DNA of 58,332 nt from Chloroflexota bacterium (GCA_016190825.1 JACPPV010000041.1:1-58332); one strand, 5' to 3'; positions 43,401 to 51,920 are shown, counted from the stretch's first letter. The notes: generated by a model from the sequence alone, not told the origin. Numbers and translations are program-made.

Positions 43401-44336
43401 GCTGGCAGGGACAAGAATCTGAAGATGGGTGCCGTTGTAGGACATGCCCTGGGGATAATAGAGGGAGGGCCAGATCTGCTGGTTTACCTCATCAGGAACG
43501 GAGATAGTAAAGTTAAACGCGTTGCCGGGGAGTGCGGGGGGCGGCGGCGGGGGGAGGGTTGTAAGGACATAGGGAGGGGTCCACTTGATATTAAAGGTCA
43601 CGTTGCCGCTAAGGGCCCCGCCATAGCCGTAGCCATAACCCTGGCCCTGGGCCGTTGTTGCCGTTCCCGTCAGCCCCACAGCCACGCTCAAGTTTCCCGG
43701 AACGTCCGGGAAGTTAGTATAAGTGCCCGCCGCATAAGGCAAGTTTACCGCGAAAGACTCAGGCCCCGTAACGTTCAAAGTCACCGACGTGAGGTCTTTG
43801 CGTTCGAGAGCGGCAAACTGCATGTTTGCCGGGATAGTTATCTGCTCCCCGAGCAGATAGGTAGTATTGCCGGAAATGGGCGAATTGCTCACTGACATGG
43901 CCACATTGAAGGCTCTCGCCAGCTGTGCCGGCCCGGTAAACCACAGCAGACCGCCCATGGTCATCACCAGAGTAAAGGCGATTGCTACTCTCCCGAGGGT
44001 CTTATAATTCATCGTTGCCGCTCCTTCCCTTTTTGACGAGGACCTTTTTCTTTTTTGTACCCGCTTGCGCAAAAACTGCAGGGTCTTTCCGTTCCTTAAA
44101 ACCTCAGCCATCTCGGATGGTACCCGTCCGGCTGAGATCAACAACTCATCTCTATCTACGTCCAGGGCCTCCGCCAGCCGCAGGACAACATCCCGGCTCG
44201 GTGGAGGCATCTTGCCGGTCTCGATCTTGCTGAGATAGGTAAAATCGATACCGGCCTTTTCCGCCAGTGCACGCTGGCTCAGTCTGGCCCTTTTTCTCAG
44301 GTCTCTTAATTTAGCGCCAAAATCCTTTGCTTCCAT
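40431..44336 (-). CDS. XRE DNA-binding domain fused to a giant membrane-anchored surface protein
   Basis: A single 1301-codon frame. Residues about 8-65 form an XRE/Cro-type helix-turn-helix (LRDLRKRARLSQRALAEKAG...YLSKIETGKMPPPS). A basic linker (RKRVQKRKRSSSKR) follows, then one hydrophobic helix (about 113-140). The rest is extracellular: a propeller-like region (about 350-520), a MAM/immune-inhibitor-A-like jelly roll (about 610-795, ending EGWYIDDVNITG), Ig-like domains, and two C-terminal domains with WNLVSLPV/GWNLIGLH and GKGYWL/GQGYWL. An ATG at codon 109 has its own AAGGAG site and would give a signal-peptide-bearing protein without HTH. Both products are possible. Confidence 0.75.
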   Translation of the reverse strand: MEAKDFGAKLRDLRKRARLSQRALAEKAGIDFTYLSKIETGKMPPPSRDVVLRLAEALDVDRDELLISAGRVPSEMAEVLRNGKTLQFLRKRVQKRKRSSSKREGAATMNYKTLGRVAIAFTLVMTMGGLLWFTGPAQLARAFNVAMSVSNSPISGNTTYLLGEQITIPANMQFAALERKDLTSVTLNVTGPESFAVNLPYAAGTYTNFPDVPGNLSVAVGLTGTATTAQGQGYGYGYGGALSGNVTFNIKWTPPYVLTTLPPPPPPALPGNAFNFTISVPDEVNQQIWPSLYYPQGMSYNGTHLQILVPASVPFPSPQSPNEWRDAIIITDTAGNYVNHVAAPGQSWQTEALANVGSTLYAAVNFWDNQGNPKGKVLKLVGTDNWTEVSGLTSLNSIGGLASDGTNLFIAYRDSPLKIDKRSPSTGALITSFDLSTAWGPGGFPPMWGFDALAYDDSVLYAAQGDLIIKVDASSGAKTMEWKTGKWGIRGLEFVPYGNSDTKVLYMAVTDQNVYWASKIGDVPLVENTPIGDYTAVFKVLTDNPPAPITRSFTLTKLSTAPVVAITSPSANFAVGAGSENITVSGSVNDPSITSVIVGVALPEATAFEDNVEDLAQANAKWAHKAVPGMNPWGPPYSSEDLWHRSTTRSNDTKPGVGAVGAAWRYANPSTNNYDTPFKANAGALQTKAKVSIGTDNKLTFWTWYDTEWDFWPDRKVVEVSTDNVSWQKVSWLAKFWPPFPPPEIPMQDWNTLKKVEDRVWTKVEVGLSAFAGQDVYIRFRMDTMDDWGNMGEGWYIDDVNITGAGFLGKTVSLDSNLQFTTWFVLAEGENILTARAARTAYAPQLIGEASVTGSLDLNAPVLTLNPVTTPTNQQYQTVSGVVVEPNFDRLELKVNGQLKWTTTVLGSGGTFSQPILLNEGNNTIFVEARDKLGLSSNRTAAIKLDTTGPAFEAVFPGSDNRTYDVAYMTGESSARPGDFFFIALKVSDAASNVTSVRLITPNQQDSQDGPQAFTKAEIPEAVIDSWGIKENTKEQMNYVIPMQLPSGLPSGDYTWTVVAQDAAGNTSNQTVPTKIVTSLEAFNTYLMPDWNLVSLPVMPTTPSVATLVNSANATGLFERIWYYDASQNGTSAEWTFFDSSGAGDLTTLGAGKGYWLKMKPLTSFTEAGKVSGPMAVGLPNTPAPVKLTVAGTVLLPQQVPPTYTVYAGWNLIGLHAEYARDINTALAGVKSPTTSLSIWASLLEYQNYIYFPMEQGGGGQPQIVLGGFATDSTKFRTSGKMTPGQGYWLYVIGSGGAIVP

Positions 44337-44360
44337 ATACCACCCCGCCTGGTAAGTCTA

Positions 44361-44381
44361 ATGTTGACAAAAAATCAACAT
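44361..44381. promoter_or_regulatory. palindromic operator
   Basis: ATGTTGA (44361-44367), 7-nt spacer CAAAAAA, TCAACAT (44375-44381): a perfect 7-bp inverted repeat between promoter and gene start. A second pair, TGGTT (44383-44387) and AACCA (44396-44400), overlaps the predicted transcription start. The position fits autoregulation by the XRE domain encoded just downstream. Confidence 0.55.
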
Positions 44382-44400
44382 CTGGTTCACGAGTAAACCA

Positions 44401-44429
44401 ACTATAAACCATGCTGGAAGAGTTGTCAA
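44401..44429 (-). promoter_or_regulatory. consensus promoter of the HTH-surface protein gene
   Basis: On the minus strand TTGACA (44429-44424), 17-bp spacer, TATAGT (44406-44401). Predicted start near 44394, leader about 58 nt containing the operator. Confidence 0.7.
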
Positions 44430-44501
44430 TACCCCCTGTCAAAATATTTTGCCAAAAGACCTCATCCTCTCCAGAAGTCTGGAATCAGCATCCTTCTTCT
44501 G

Positions 44502-44530
44502 TTGTAAAAATCAATACTATCGTCTATATT
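44502..44530 (+). promoter_or_regulatory. promoter, leaderless type
   Basis: TTGTAA (44502-44507), 17-bp spacer, TATATT (44525-44530). The ATG at 44541 is 11 nt beyond the -10 box, with no Shine-Dalgarno. Divergent from the HTH-surface gene. Confidence 0.55.
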
Positions 44531-44540
44531 TACAGTAGAA

Positions 44541-45347
44541 ATGGAAGCGGCGCCTTCACACAGTGAGACAATAACTTTTCTCGGCACGGGTGGTGCCCGG
44601 TTCATGATTATCAGCCAGCTTCTGGCTACCGGAGGACTGTGGCTCAGCCTCAACGGGACGGAGATACTGGTTGACCCGGGGCCTGGCTGCATCATCCAGT
44701 CAACCAAGAGAAAACTGAAGGCTGAAAAGCTAAGCGCGATTATCGTCTCCCACCGGCATCTTGATCACTCGGCTGATGTCAATATTATGGTTGAGGCGAT
44801 GACAGAGGGCGGCCGCCACCGGCACGGGAGCTTCTTCGCCCCGGCCGATGCCTTTGACAACGAGCCAATCATCTTTTCTTATTTGAAGAATCGGCTGGAC
44901 CGGGTTGAGGTACTGAAAGAGGGCGGAGCGTATGAAATTGGCGATGTCACTTTTGCCACGCCGGTGCAGCATCTGCACCAGGTAGAGACCTACGGCCTGG
45001 TGTTCAAAGCCACCAGGCATACTTTTTCCCTGATAACCGATACCAGTTTCTTTGAGCGCCTGTGTCATAGCTACGGAGGGGAGCTGCTGATTATGAACAT
45101 CGCCTTCCTTGAACCGCGGCCACGGAGCCTGAATCCGGAGCTGCCTACCGACCACCTGTCCGTGCCCGATGCCGAGCACATTATCCGCGAGCTCAAGCCA
45201 AAGGCAGCAATACTCACTCACTTCGGCATGACCATGTGGCGGGCGAAACCCTGGGAGATTGCCGAGCAGCTATCGCAGAAAACGGGGGTCAGGGTGATGG
45301 CGGCGCGGGACGGCATGAAATTCGACCTCGCCGAGCTGGATAGATAA
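44541..45347 (+). CDS. metallo-beta-lactamase-fold hydrolase (RNase Z-like)
   Basis: A 268-residue MBL-fold protein. TITFLGTGGARFM opens the fold and ILVDPGPGCIIQS is the first metal strand. The zinc motif SHRHLDHSADVN (HxHxDH) lies near residue 73; the later ligands are in LITDTSFF and ILTHFGMTMW. The family covers RNase Z-like nucleases, phosphodiesterases and lactonases; the exact substrate cannot be told. Length fits a single-domain MBL hydrolase. It precedes the radical SAM gene by about 60 nt in the same direction. Confidence 0.85.
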   Translation: MEAAPSHSETITFLGTGGARFMIISQLLATGGLWLSLNGTEILVDPGPGCIIQSTKRKLKAEKLSAIIVSHRHLDHSADVNIMVEAMTEGGRHRHGSFFAPADAFDNEPIIFSYLKNRLDRVEVLKEGGAYEIGDVTFATPVQHLHQVETYGLVFKATRHTFSLITDTSFFERLCHSYGGELLIMNIAFLEPRPRSLNPELPTDHLSVPDAEHIIRELKPKAAILTHFGMTMWRAKPWEIAEQLSQKTGVRVMAARDGMKFDLAELDR

Positions 45348-45408
45348 CTGGAGACCATATCTTTCCGCCATTCCCGTTTTCACAAATGACTGCCGAGAGC
45401 ATTTACTT

Positions 45409-47256
45409 ATGAGCGATATTTTGAACAAAAGCCAGCTAGATAGCATTTTATATCAAGTAACCAGGCCCGCCCGCTACACCGGCGGCGAGTGGAACAGCAT
45501 CATTAAGGACTGGGATGAGACGCCGCTTAGATTTGCCCTCATCTACCCGGACCTCTACGAAATCGGCATGTCCAACATGGCACTACCGATCCTTTACGAC
45601 CTGCTCAACCGCCAGCCAGATGTCCTGGCGGAGCGTGCTTTCGCTCCCTGGAAGGATATGGAATCGGCGATGCGGCAGGCCGGCATTCCCCTTTTCAGTC
45701 TCGAATCAAAACACCCGCTAAAAGAGTTTGACATCATCGGCTTTTCCCTCGGCCATGAGCTAACCTATACTAACGTCCTCAACATGCTTGACCTGGCGCA
45801 GATTCCGGTCTTTTCAGCGGAAAGGAATGATTCCCACCCGTTGATTATCGCCGGAGGCACCTGCACCCTCAACCCGGAGCCTATGGCTGATTTCATCGAC
45901 GCCTTCGTCATCGGCGATGGCGAGGAGATTGTCCCGGAGTTGCTGGCATCCTTCCGCGACTGGAAACATGGCGGCGACCGGGCATTAAAACAGGAACTGC
46001 TGCAACGGCTGGCGGTGATTCCAGGCATTTACGTACCAGGCTTGTACCGGGTGGAATACCACACTGACGGCCGCCTGAAAGGCACTACTCCTACCGTGCT
46101 TGAAGCCAGCCCAACCATTCGGCGTAGAATTGTTGACAAGCTGCCGCCGCCGGTGACCCGGCCGGTGGTCCCCTTCATCGAGGTTGTCCACGACCGCGGC
46201 GCCATCGAGATCCAGCGCGGCTGCACACACGGATGCCGCTTTTGCCAGGCGGGGTCGGTCTACCGCCCCATCCGCGTGCGCCCGCAATCGGAAATCATCG
46301 AGGCGGTCGGGGAGCTGGTAAGCAATACCGGCTACAACGAGGTGTCACTCGTTTCCCTCAGCTCGGGCGACTATCCCGGCATAGATGAACTGGTTGCCCG
46401 GCTTTCCCGGCGCTATCCTGATCTGGCACTATCTCTGCCCAGCCTTTACATTGACAGCTTTTCCATTGAGTTGATGGACAGATTGCCCCGCCAGCACAAG
46501 ACGGGGCTCACCTTCGCCCCCGAAGCCGGAAGCGAAAGACTGCGTAGCGGCATCAACAAACCCATTTCGGAGCAGAAACTCCTGGAAACTGCCGCCACGG
46601 CCTTCGAGAGGAGATGGACGGGCCTCAAGCTCTATTTTATGGTCGGCCTGCCGGGAGAAACCATGGAGGATGTGGCTGAAATAGTCAAACTGATAGAGGC
46701 AGTCCGCCGGCTTGGCAGCCACACGAAAGGGAGAACGCCCCAGATAAGAGTGACGATTTCCACCTTCATTCCCAAGCCCCACACCCCCTTCCAGTGGGCG
46801 GTACAGGAGAGCAAAGAAAGCCTGAACGCCAAGCACGAGCTGCTCCGGAACGGACTGCGCAAAAAAGGCGTAAAAATATCCTGGCAGGACCCTGAAATCA
46901 GCCGGCTCGAAGCAGTCATGTCACGGGGAGACAGGCGGCTGGGCAACGCCGTCCACCGAGCCTGGCAGCTTGGCTGCGCCTTCGATTCCTGGAGCGAATG
47001 CCTGGACCTGGAGAAATGGCGCCGTGCCTTCGAGGACGCCGGGATTGACCCCGATTTCTATACCCAGCGGCAGCGCGACTTTGACGAAGTGCTCCCCTGG
47101 AGCCATATTGACGCCGGCGTCAGCACCGCCTTTCTCAAGCGAGAGTACCAGCGCTCACTCCAGGGAAAAGCGACCCGCGATTGCCGCACCGAAGCCTGTA
47201 ACGCCTGCGGCCTGGAGAAGATAATGGGGCAGTGTGTGGAGAGGGTGGGGGGGTGA
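45409..47256 (+). CDS. TIGR03960 family B12-binding-type radical SAM protein
   Basis: A 615-residue radical SAM enzyme. The N-terminal B12-binding-like part reads LRFALIYPDLYEIGMSNMALPILYDLLN, and FSLGHELTYTNVLNMLDLA and IAGGTCTLNPEPMADFIDAFVIGDGEE follow. The cluster motif is RGCTHGCRFCQAGSVYRPIR (CxxxCxxC) near residue 272. The C-terminus ends in a Cys-rich tail (CRTEACNACGLEKIMGQC). The DUF2344 part often fused here is a separate gene at 24020-24667. Reaction unknown; probably modification of RNA or protein. Confidence 0.88.
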   Translation: MSDILNKSQLDSILYQVTRPARYTGGEWNSIIKDWDETPLRFALIYPDLYEIGMSNMALPILYDLLNRQPDVLAERAFAPWKDMESAMRQAGIPLFSLESKHPLKEFDIIGFSLGHELTYTNVLNMLDLAQIPVFSAERNDSHPLIIAGGTCTLNPEPMADFIDAFVIGDGEEIVPELLASFRDWKHGGDRALKQELLQRLAVIPGIYVPGLYRVEYHTDGRLKGTTPTVLEASPTIRRRIVDKLPPPVTRPVVPFIEVVHDRGAIEIQRGCTHGCRFCQAGSVYRPIRVRPQSEIIEAVGELVSNTGYNEVSLVSLSSGDYPGIDELVARLSRRYPDLALSLPSLYIDSFSIELMDRLPRQHKTGLTFAPEAGSERLRSGINKPISEQKLLETAATAFERRWTGLKLYFMVGLPGETMEDVAEIVKLIEAVRRLGSHTKGRTPQIRVTISTFIPKPHTPFQWAVQESKESLNAKHELLRNGLRKKGVKISWQDPEISRLEAVMSRGDRRLGNAVHRAWQLGCAFDSWSECLDLEKWRRAFEDAGIDPDFYTQRQRDFDEVLPWSHIDAGVSTAFLKREYQRSLQGKATRDCRTEACNACGLEKIMGQCVERVGG

Positions 47257-47293
47257 GGGGGGCGAATTCTGGGCACACCCAAACTATGTGGCG

Positions 47294-47866
47294 CTATCGT
47301 TTTGACGTCTCGATTTTGACGAGTTCTATTGTCGTGAGAAATTTCACTGCTTCCCTGGCTTCGTCTTCGCTAATAGTCCAGCCTAACTGTTTGGCTTCAC
47401 TTAGAACCTCTTGGAACCGCATAGGTCTTGCCTTCAAGATGTGATGCATCTTGGCAGCTACCGATAGGCTCTTGTAGTCGTCCGCAATGCCCGCCTCTCT
47501 CATACTACTCATTATCTGCATGACCGTCTTCGATTCTTCTCGATTTTGATTCTCAATAATCTTGGCCATCTCGATGCCTGAATCTGTCAAACAATATGAA
47601 TATTTTCTAGGTTCGAAACTTACACCAAAATTGAATGAAGGAAACACTTCGATGCATTCGGTTATGATTCCTGATGCGCTCAGACTTTCAAGCTCATCAG
47701 AAATAGTTGCGGAATATGGCCCATAATAATGCGCATCAAATTCGATTCCGGTCTTCATTTTCTCATTGATAAAGTAAATTGTCTTCTGAAACAATGTTCT
47801 GCCAGCAATCATCTTCTTGTCACCGCTATAAAGAAGTGTCAACAGTATCATCTCGTAAGGCTTCAT
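47294..47866 (-). CDS. YwgA-like winged-helix protein
   Basis: A 190-residue protein. The N-terminus GRTLFQKTIYFINEK...FDAHYYGPYSATISDELESLSASGII matches the fold shared by YwgA and Panacea/SocA-type antitoxin domains (Q-K-x-x-Y-F ... YGPYS). A helix-rich C-terminus follows. It starts within the last codons of the HD gene (4-nt overlap), so the two are coupled. In Bacillus ywgA neighbours the HD-domain gene ywfO, the same pairing. It may modulate or neutralise the HD enzyme; unproven. Confidence 0.7.
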   Translation of the reverse strand: MKPYEMILLTLLYSGDKKMIAGRTLFQKTIYFINEKMKTGIEFDAHYYGPYSATISDELESLSASGIITECIEVFPSFNFGVSFEPRKYSYCLTDSGIEMAKIIENQNREESKTVMQIMSSMREAGIADDYKSLSVAAKMHHILKARPMRFQEVLSEAKQLGWTISEDEAREAVKFLTTIELVKIETSKR

Positions 47867-49209
47867 CTGAAAATCTCCTCCATTTCTTTGATCATCTCGT
47901 TTTCGCGTTCCTCTACGTAACTTTTTCTCGTATCCCTTTCAACAATCCAATCCAGCGGCAAATATATGCTGAACGTTTCAGATGCAGGGTCGACGCTCGG
48001 GTTTTGGAAAACGGAGGACATTCCTGGAAATTCCTCGGGTTTTCCCTTGCTACTACGCACCATGATTGTATTGCTATCGATCTTTACCCCCGGGGACTTG
48101 AAGGTCGGGTTGGATATTGACTGCTTATCAGCGATAACAAGATTTGGATTGATACCGTGTTCCTCAGATGAGAATATCTTGGCGGCTGCCTCCTCAGCGC
48201 GTTTCATCTGCTGGACGGACACATCTATCATATGCCTGAGAGTAATCGGATTGGGGAAAGTCATCCTGTCGATCTTAACGTGAAACACTTCCTTCAGTAA
48301 TCTGCGCTCTTTGATTCTCTTGTAGAATTCAAGAGATGCCCCTTTCGCTTTACCCAAAATCTCATTCACAAGCACTTCATCATTCCATTTTATGTATTCT
48401 TGAATGAAACCCTCAGAGTCATTGACAGAAAACGCTTCGCCCAGGAGTCCCTCCTCCAAAGCAAGAGTGATACCACGGACCAGCATAGCGTCGGTTATTC
48501 GTCTTACGCGATGTCGATAAACCTGCGCGTTCATGTGATACTTGGCAAGGAGAAGTTGCTCCACCGCGTACACTCCTTCCTCCCTTATTCCCAGCGCAGT
48601 TCCTTCACTTCCCATTTCTACGGGAACAAAACTGTTCACGACCTTTTCAAGGTCAAAGGTCCCGTAGTGAACTCCTGCAAAATAGCCATCCCTCCTCAAA
48701 TAATCCAGCTTATCCACATCAAGAGGCCCTGAAATGACATCCTTTTCCAATGACCTCTTCTTCTGTTTCTTTAACAGTTGAATAATCTCATCAGTATCGT
48801 CCTCTGATAAAATCGAGCGTATGCCCGAGTGCTTCTTAATCAGAAGTATCGTCATAAGTTCGTGGGCACTATCCGCCTCGTACTCCTTAGCAATCGCGGC
48901 TGCGAACCGTTCGAGTACCTGTTCAGATACATGTGAGAACGGTCCGTGTCCAACATCATGAAGCAGGGCAGCTAATCTCAAGAGCCTCTTCCTCTCGTTG
49001 GGTAGATGCAAATTTTCCGCTACCCTGCCTGCTAGATACATTGTGCCAATACAATGCTCAAATCTGGTATGATGCGCGCCGGGATAAACATAACTTGCCA
49101 GAGCAAGCTGCTTGATGTTCCGCAACCTTTGGAACAAGCCGGTGTTGATAACCTTTTCCTCTTCAATATTGTACTCAATAAGGCCATACAGCGGGTCTCG
49201 AACTTCCAT
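47863..49209 (-). CDS. HD-domain phosphohydrolase (YwfO/SAMHD1-like)
   Basis: A 448-residue enzyme of the dNTPase-type HD family. Metal ligands: HHTRFEHCIGTMYLA (His), LLHDVGHGPFSHVSE (HD) and GPLDVDKLDYLRRDGYFAG (Asp). SAMHD1 and YwfO hydrolyse dNTPs to deoxynucleoside and triphosphate. The N-terminus DPLYGLIEYN is also typical. An extended -10 promoter (TGCTATTAT) lies about 40 nt upstream. The A/T-rich HD-YwgA pair interrupts a housekeeping stretch between a radical SAM gene and gyrA. Confidence 0.85.
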   Translation of the reverse strand: MEVRDPLYGLIEYNIEEEKVINTGLFQRLRNIKQLALASYVYPGAHHTRFEHCIGTMYLAGRVAENLHLPNERKRLLRLAALLHDVGHGPFSHVSEQVLERFAAAIAKEYEADSAHELMTILLIKKHSGIRSILSEDDTDEIIQLLKKQKKRSLEKDVISGPLDVDKLDYLRRDGYFAGVHYGTFDLEKVVNSFVPVEMGSEGTALGIREEGVYAVEQLLLAKYHMNAQVYRHRVRRITDAMLVRGITLALEEGLLGEAFSVNDSEGFIQEYIKWNDEVLVNEILGKAKGASLEFYKRIKERRLLKEVFHVKIDRMTFPNPITLRHMIDVSVQQMKRAEEAAAKIFSSEEHGINPNLVIADKQSISNPTFKSPGVKIDSNTIMVRSSKGKPEEFPGMSSVFQNPSVDPASETFSIYLPLDWIVERDTRKSYVEERENEMIKEMEEIFR

Positions 49210-49243
49210 TCGAATATTTTCTCTCTCCTCGAAGGATATGTCA

Positions 49244-49252
49244 ATAATAGCA
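49244..49252 (-). promoter_or_regulatory. extended -10 promoter of the HD/YwgA pair
   Basis: On the minus strand TGCTATTAT (49252-49244). Predicted start near 49236; GGAGAGAG lies in the leader, about 11 nt before the ATG. It follows the gyrA terminator directly. Confidence 0.45.
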
Positions 49253-49268
49253 CAAAAGTTCTACAATG

Positions 49269-49292
49269 AAAAGCCCCCCACTTGTGGGAAGC
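49269..49292 (-). terminator. intrinsic terminator downstream of gyrA
   Basis: On the minus strand GCTTCCCAC (49292-49284) pairs with GTGGGGGGC (49281-49273) including two G-T pairs, then TTTT. It separates the TPR-gyrA unit from the HD gene. Confidence 0.55.
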
Positions 49293-49466
49293 CCTGCTAT
49301 CTCACACGCATCGCTGTGTCATCAGTTTAGAGAGCCCTCTCCGCCTTCACCCCCGGCTTCGGCGTCAACAGAAAAAGAGTAACGCCAGTACCAGAAAGCC
49401 TATCGCCAGGCACCATGCCAGCACGAAGGGAGAGAAAACGGCGTTGGCTAGTTTTTCATCAGCCTG

Positions 49467-51905
49467 CTAATCAAACGCGGTGATGGCTACCACCCTATCG
49501 CCGTCATCCAGCCTCATCAGCCTGACGCCGGCAGTGCTGCGTCCCAGGATGGAGATCCCTTTCGAAGGGTCCCGATCCTTCACCGGAGTGCGGATGATAA
49601 TGCCCTCGGCAGAAATGATCATCACTTGCTGTGCCAGGGAAACCACCCGGGCGGCAGCAACGTCCCCGGTTTTCTCCATAATCTTGAAGGTCCGCACCCC
49701 CAGGCCGCCGCGCTGCTGCTTCGGGTAGCTGGTAATGGGGGTGAGTTTGCCGAACCCCTTCTCGCTGGTAATGAGCAGAAAGCCTTTGGGGTCCGCTACA
49801 TCCATGCTGACCAGCCGGTCACCGCCCACCAGACGCATCGCCCGCACACCGCCGCTGGTCCTCGAGCTTGTCCGCAGGCTGGAGATGGGGAACCTGACAG
49901 ACTGACCCTTTTCCGTCACGATGATCACCTCGTCCCGGTCTGTCGCCAGGCGCGCATCCACCAGGTCATCCCCTTCCTCCACGTCCATGGCAATCAAACC
50001 GTTACTACGCACGGAAGCGAAAAGCTCCAGTACAGTCTTCTTTATTTCACCCCGTGCCGTAGACATTAACAAATAGACATCAGGCTTGTACTCTGCCACC
50101 GAAACGATATCGGTGACCCGCTCATTTTCCCCAATCGGGAAGAGATTGATAGCAGCAATTCCTTTCGTAGTACGGGAGCTGCTTTCCGGAATCTCGTAGC
50201 ATTTGAGGCGGAAGACCTTCCCCCGGTTGGTAAAAAAGAGCAAATTATCATGGGTATCAGCCACCGTAAGAAGCCGTACAGCATCGTCTTCCCTCGTGAC
50301 CATGCCGACGATACCCTTGCCCCCGCGGTGCTGCAGGGCGTAGAGAGTAGACGGCACCCGTTTGACAAAACCCCGCTGGCTGAGTGTGACGACCACCTTC
50401 TGATGCGGGATAAGGTCTTCTATGTTGAATTCGATTTCGCCCTCAACACTGATTTGGGTCCGCCGCTCATCGCCGAACTTCTTTTTCAGGTCGCTCACCT
50501 CATCCTTAATGACCTGTAATACTTTTTGTGGGTCAGCCAACAGCGACTCCAGGTAGGCGATGTTTTTCATCACCTCGTCATATTCTTCGAATATCCTGCT
50601 CCGCTCCAGGTTGGCGAGACGGCGCAGCTGCATGTCAAGAATGGCCTGTGCCTGAATCTGGGACAAGCCGAAGTCTGCCATCAAGCCCTGGCGCGCCGCG
50701 TCCACGTTCTCCGCCTTGCGGATGGTGGCGATCACCCTGTCTATCTGGTCCAAGGCGATTTTGAGCCCTTCCAGTATATGCGCCCTTGCCCTGGCGCCTT
50801 TGAGGTCAAACTGCGCGCGCCGGGTGACAACTTCACGCCGGAAATCAATGAAAAACTGGAGAGCCTCCTTCAGGCTGAGGACGCGCGGCTGGCCATCCAC
50901 GAGCGCCAGCATATTAACGAAAAACGCCGATTGCATGGCTGTATGCTTGTAAAGATTGTTCAACACCTGCTGGGGCTGAGCGTCCCGCCGCAGTTCGATG
51001 ACGACGCGCATTCCCTGCCGGTCGGATTCGTCACGGACCTCGCTGATCCCGGCAATTTTCTTATCCGCCGCCAGTTCGGCGATCCTCTCGACCAGTGCAG
51101 CCTTATTGGTCTGGTAAGGAAGCTCGGTGACGATGATCTGCCTACCTTTGGTTTCGCTTGCCTCAACGATTTCGGCCCTGGCGCGGACAACCACCCTGCC
51201 ATGACCGGTGGCATAGGCGCTTTCAATGCCTTCCCGTCCCTGGATGATGCCCGCCGTAGGGAAATCCGGTCCTTTAATGAACTGCGTCAGGACATCAACC
51301 GTAACGCCGGGATTGTCAATGAGATGGACGAGGGCATCGCACACCTCGCTGAGGTTATGGGGGGGAATACTGGTCGCCATGCCGACGGCGATGCCGGAAC
51401 TGCCGTTGACCAGCAGATTTGGCACGCGGGAAGGCAGGACCGTTGGTTCCCGGAGGCTGGCATCGAAATTGGGAACGAAGTTGACGGTATCACGGTCAAT
51501 ATCCGCCAGCATCTGCTCGGCAATCTGCGTCAAGCGGGCTTCGGTATAACGCATGGCAGCGGGGGGGTCATCGTCAACGCTGCCGAAATTGCCCTGCCCA
51601 TCAACGAGCTGATAGCGCATGGAGAAGTCCTGCGCCATCCGGACCATCGCATCATAAACCGGGGCATCGCCATGGGGATGGTACTTGCCCAGCACCTCCC
51701 CGACGATACGGGCGCTCTTCTTGTAGCCACCGGCAAAGGTTATCCCCATGTCCTGCATGCCGTAGAGAATACGCCGCTGCACCGGCTTCAGGCCATCCCG
51801 GACATCGGGAAGAGCCCGGGAAACGATGACGCTCATGGCGTAGTCCAGGTAGGAGCTACGCATCTCCTCTTCTATATTGATTGGCCTGGTCTTACCTAGA
51901 ACCAT
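49467..51905 (-). CDS. gyrA: DNA gyrase subunit A
   Basis: Type II topoisomerase subunit that introduces negative supercoils. 812 residues: N-terminal breakage-reunion domain with [21 protein letters not shown], the quinolone-pocket segment [13 protein letters not shown] and the catalytic tyrosine in [11 protein letters not shown]. The C-terminal beta-pinwheel has the GyrA box as HRGGKGI. The position equivalent to E. coli Ser83 is Ala (HGDA), while Asp87 is kept. The ATG follows AGGGGG. It is 15 nt downstream of a TPR gene, likely one transcript. Confidence 0.96.
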   Translation of the reverse strand: MVLGKTRPINIEEEMRSSYLDYAMSVIVSRALPDVRDGLKPVQRRILYGMQDMGITFAGGYKKSARIVGEVLGKYHPHGDAPVYDAMVRMAQDFSMRYQLVDGQGNFGSVDDDPPAAMRYTEARLTQIAEQMLADIDRDTVNFVPNFDASLREPTVLPSRVPNLLVNGSSGIAVGMATSIPPHNLSEVCDALVHLIDNPGVTVDVLTQFIKGPDFPTAGIIQGREGIESAYATGHGRVVVRARAEIVEASETKGRQIIVTELPYQTNKAALVERIAELAADKKIAGISEVRDESDRQGMRVVIELRRDAQPQQVLNNLYKHTAMQSAFFVNMLALVDGQPRVLSLKEALQFFIDFRREVVTRRAQFDLKGARARAHILEGLKIALDQIDRVIATIRKAENVDAARQGLMADFGLSQIQAQAILDMQLRRLANLERSRIFEEYDEVMKNIAYLESLLADPQKVLQVIKDEVSDLKKKFGDERRTQISVEGEIEFNIEDLIPHQKVVVTLSQRGFVKRVPSTLYALQHRGGKGIVGMVTREDDAVRLLTVADTHDNLLFFTNRGKVFRLKCYEIPESSSRTTKGIAAINLFPIGENERVTDIVSVAEYKPDVYLLMSTARGEIKKTVLELFASVRSNGLIAMDVEEGDDLVDARLATDRDEVIIVTEKGQSVRFPISSLRTSSRTSGGVRAMRLVGGDRLVSMDVADPKGFLLITSEKGFGKLTPITSYPKQQRGGLGVRTFKIMEKTGDVAAARVVSLAQQVMIISAEGIIIRTPVKDRDPSKGISILGRSTAGVRLMRLDDGDRVVAITAFD

Positions 51906-51920
51906 CTCTACGCAACCCCC

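Noticed and set aside
49370-49466. Hydrophobic peptide encoded in frame after the gyrA stop (…VFSPFVLAWCLAIGFLVLALLFFC)
   Set aside because: It looks membrane-like but has no start codon or SD and would need stop-codon read-through of gyrA. Too weak to list as a gene.
50526-51899. 457-codon open frame opposite gyrA
   Set aside because: It is a shadow of the conserved gyrA frame on the other strand; no family features, no SD.
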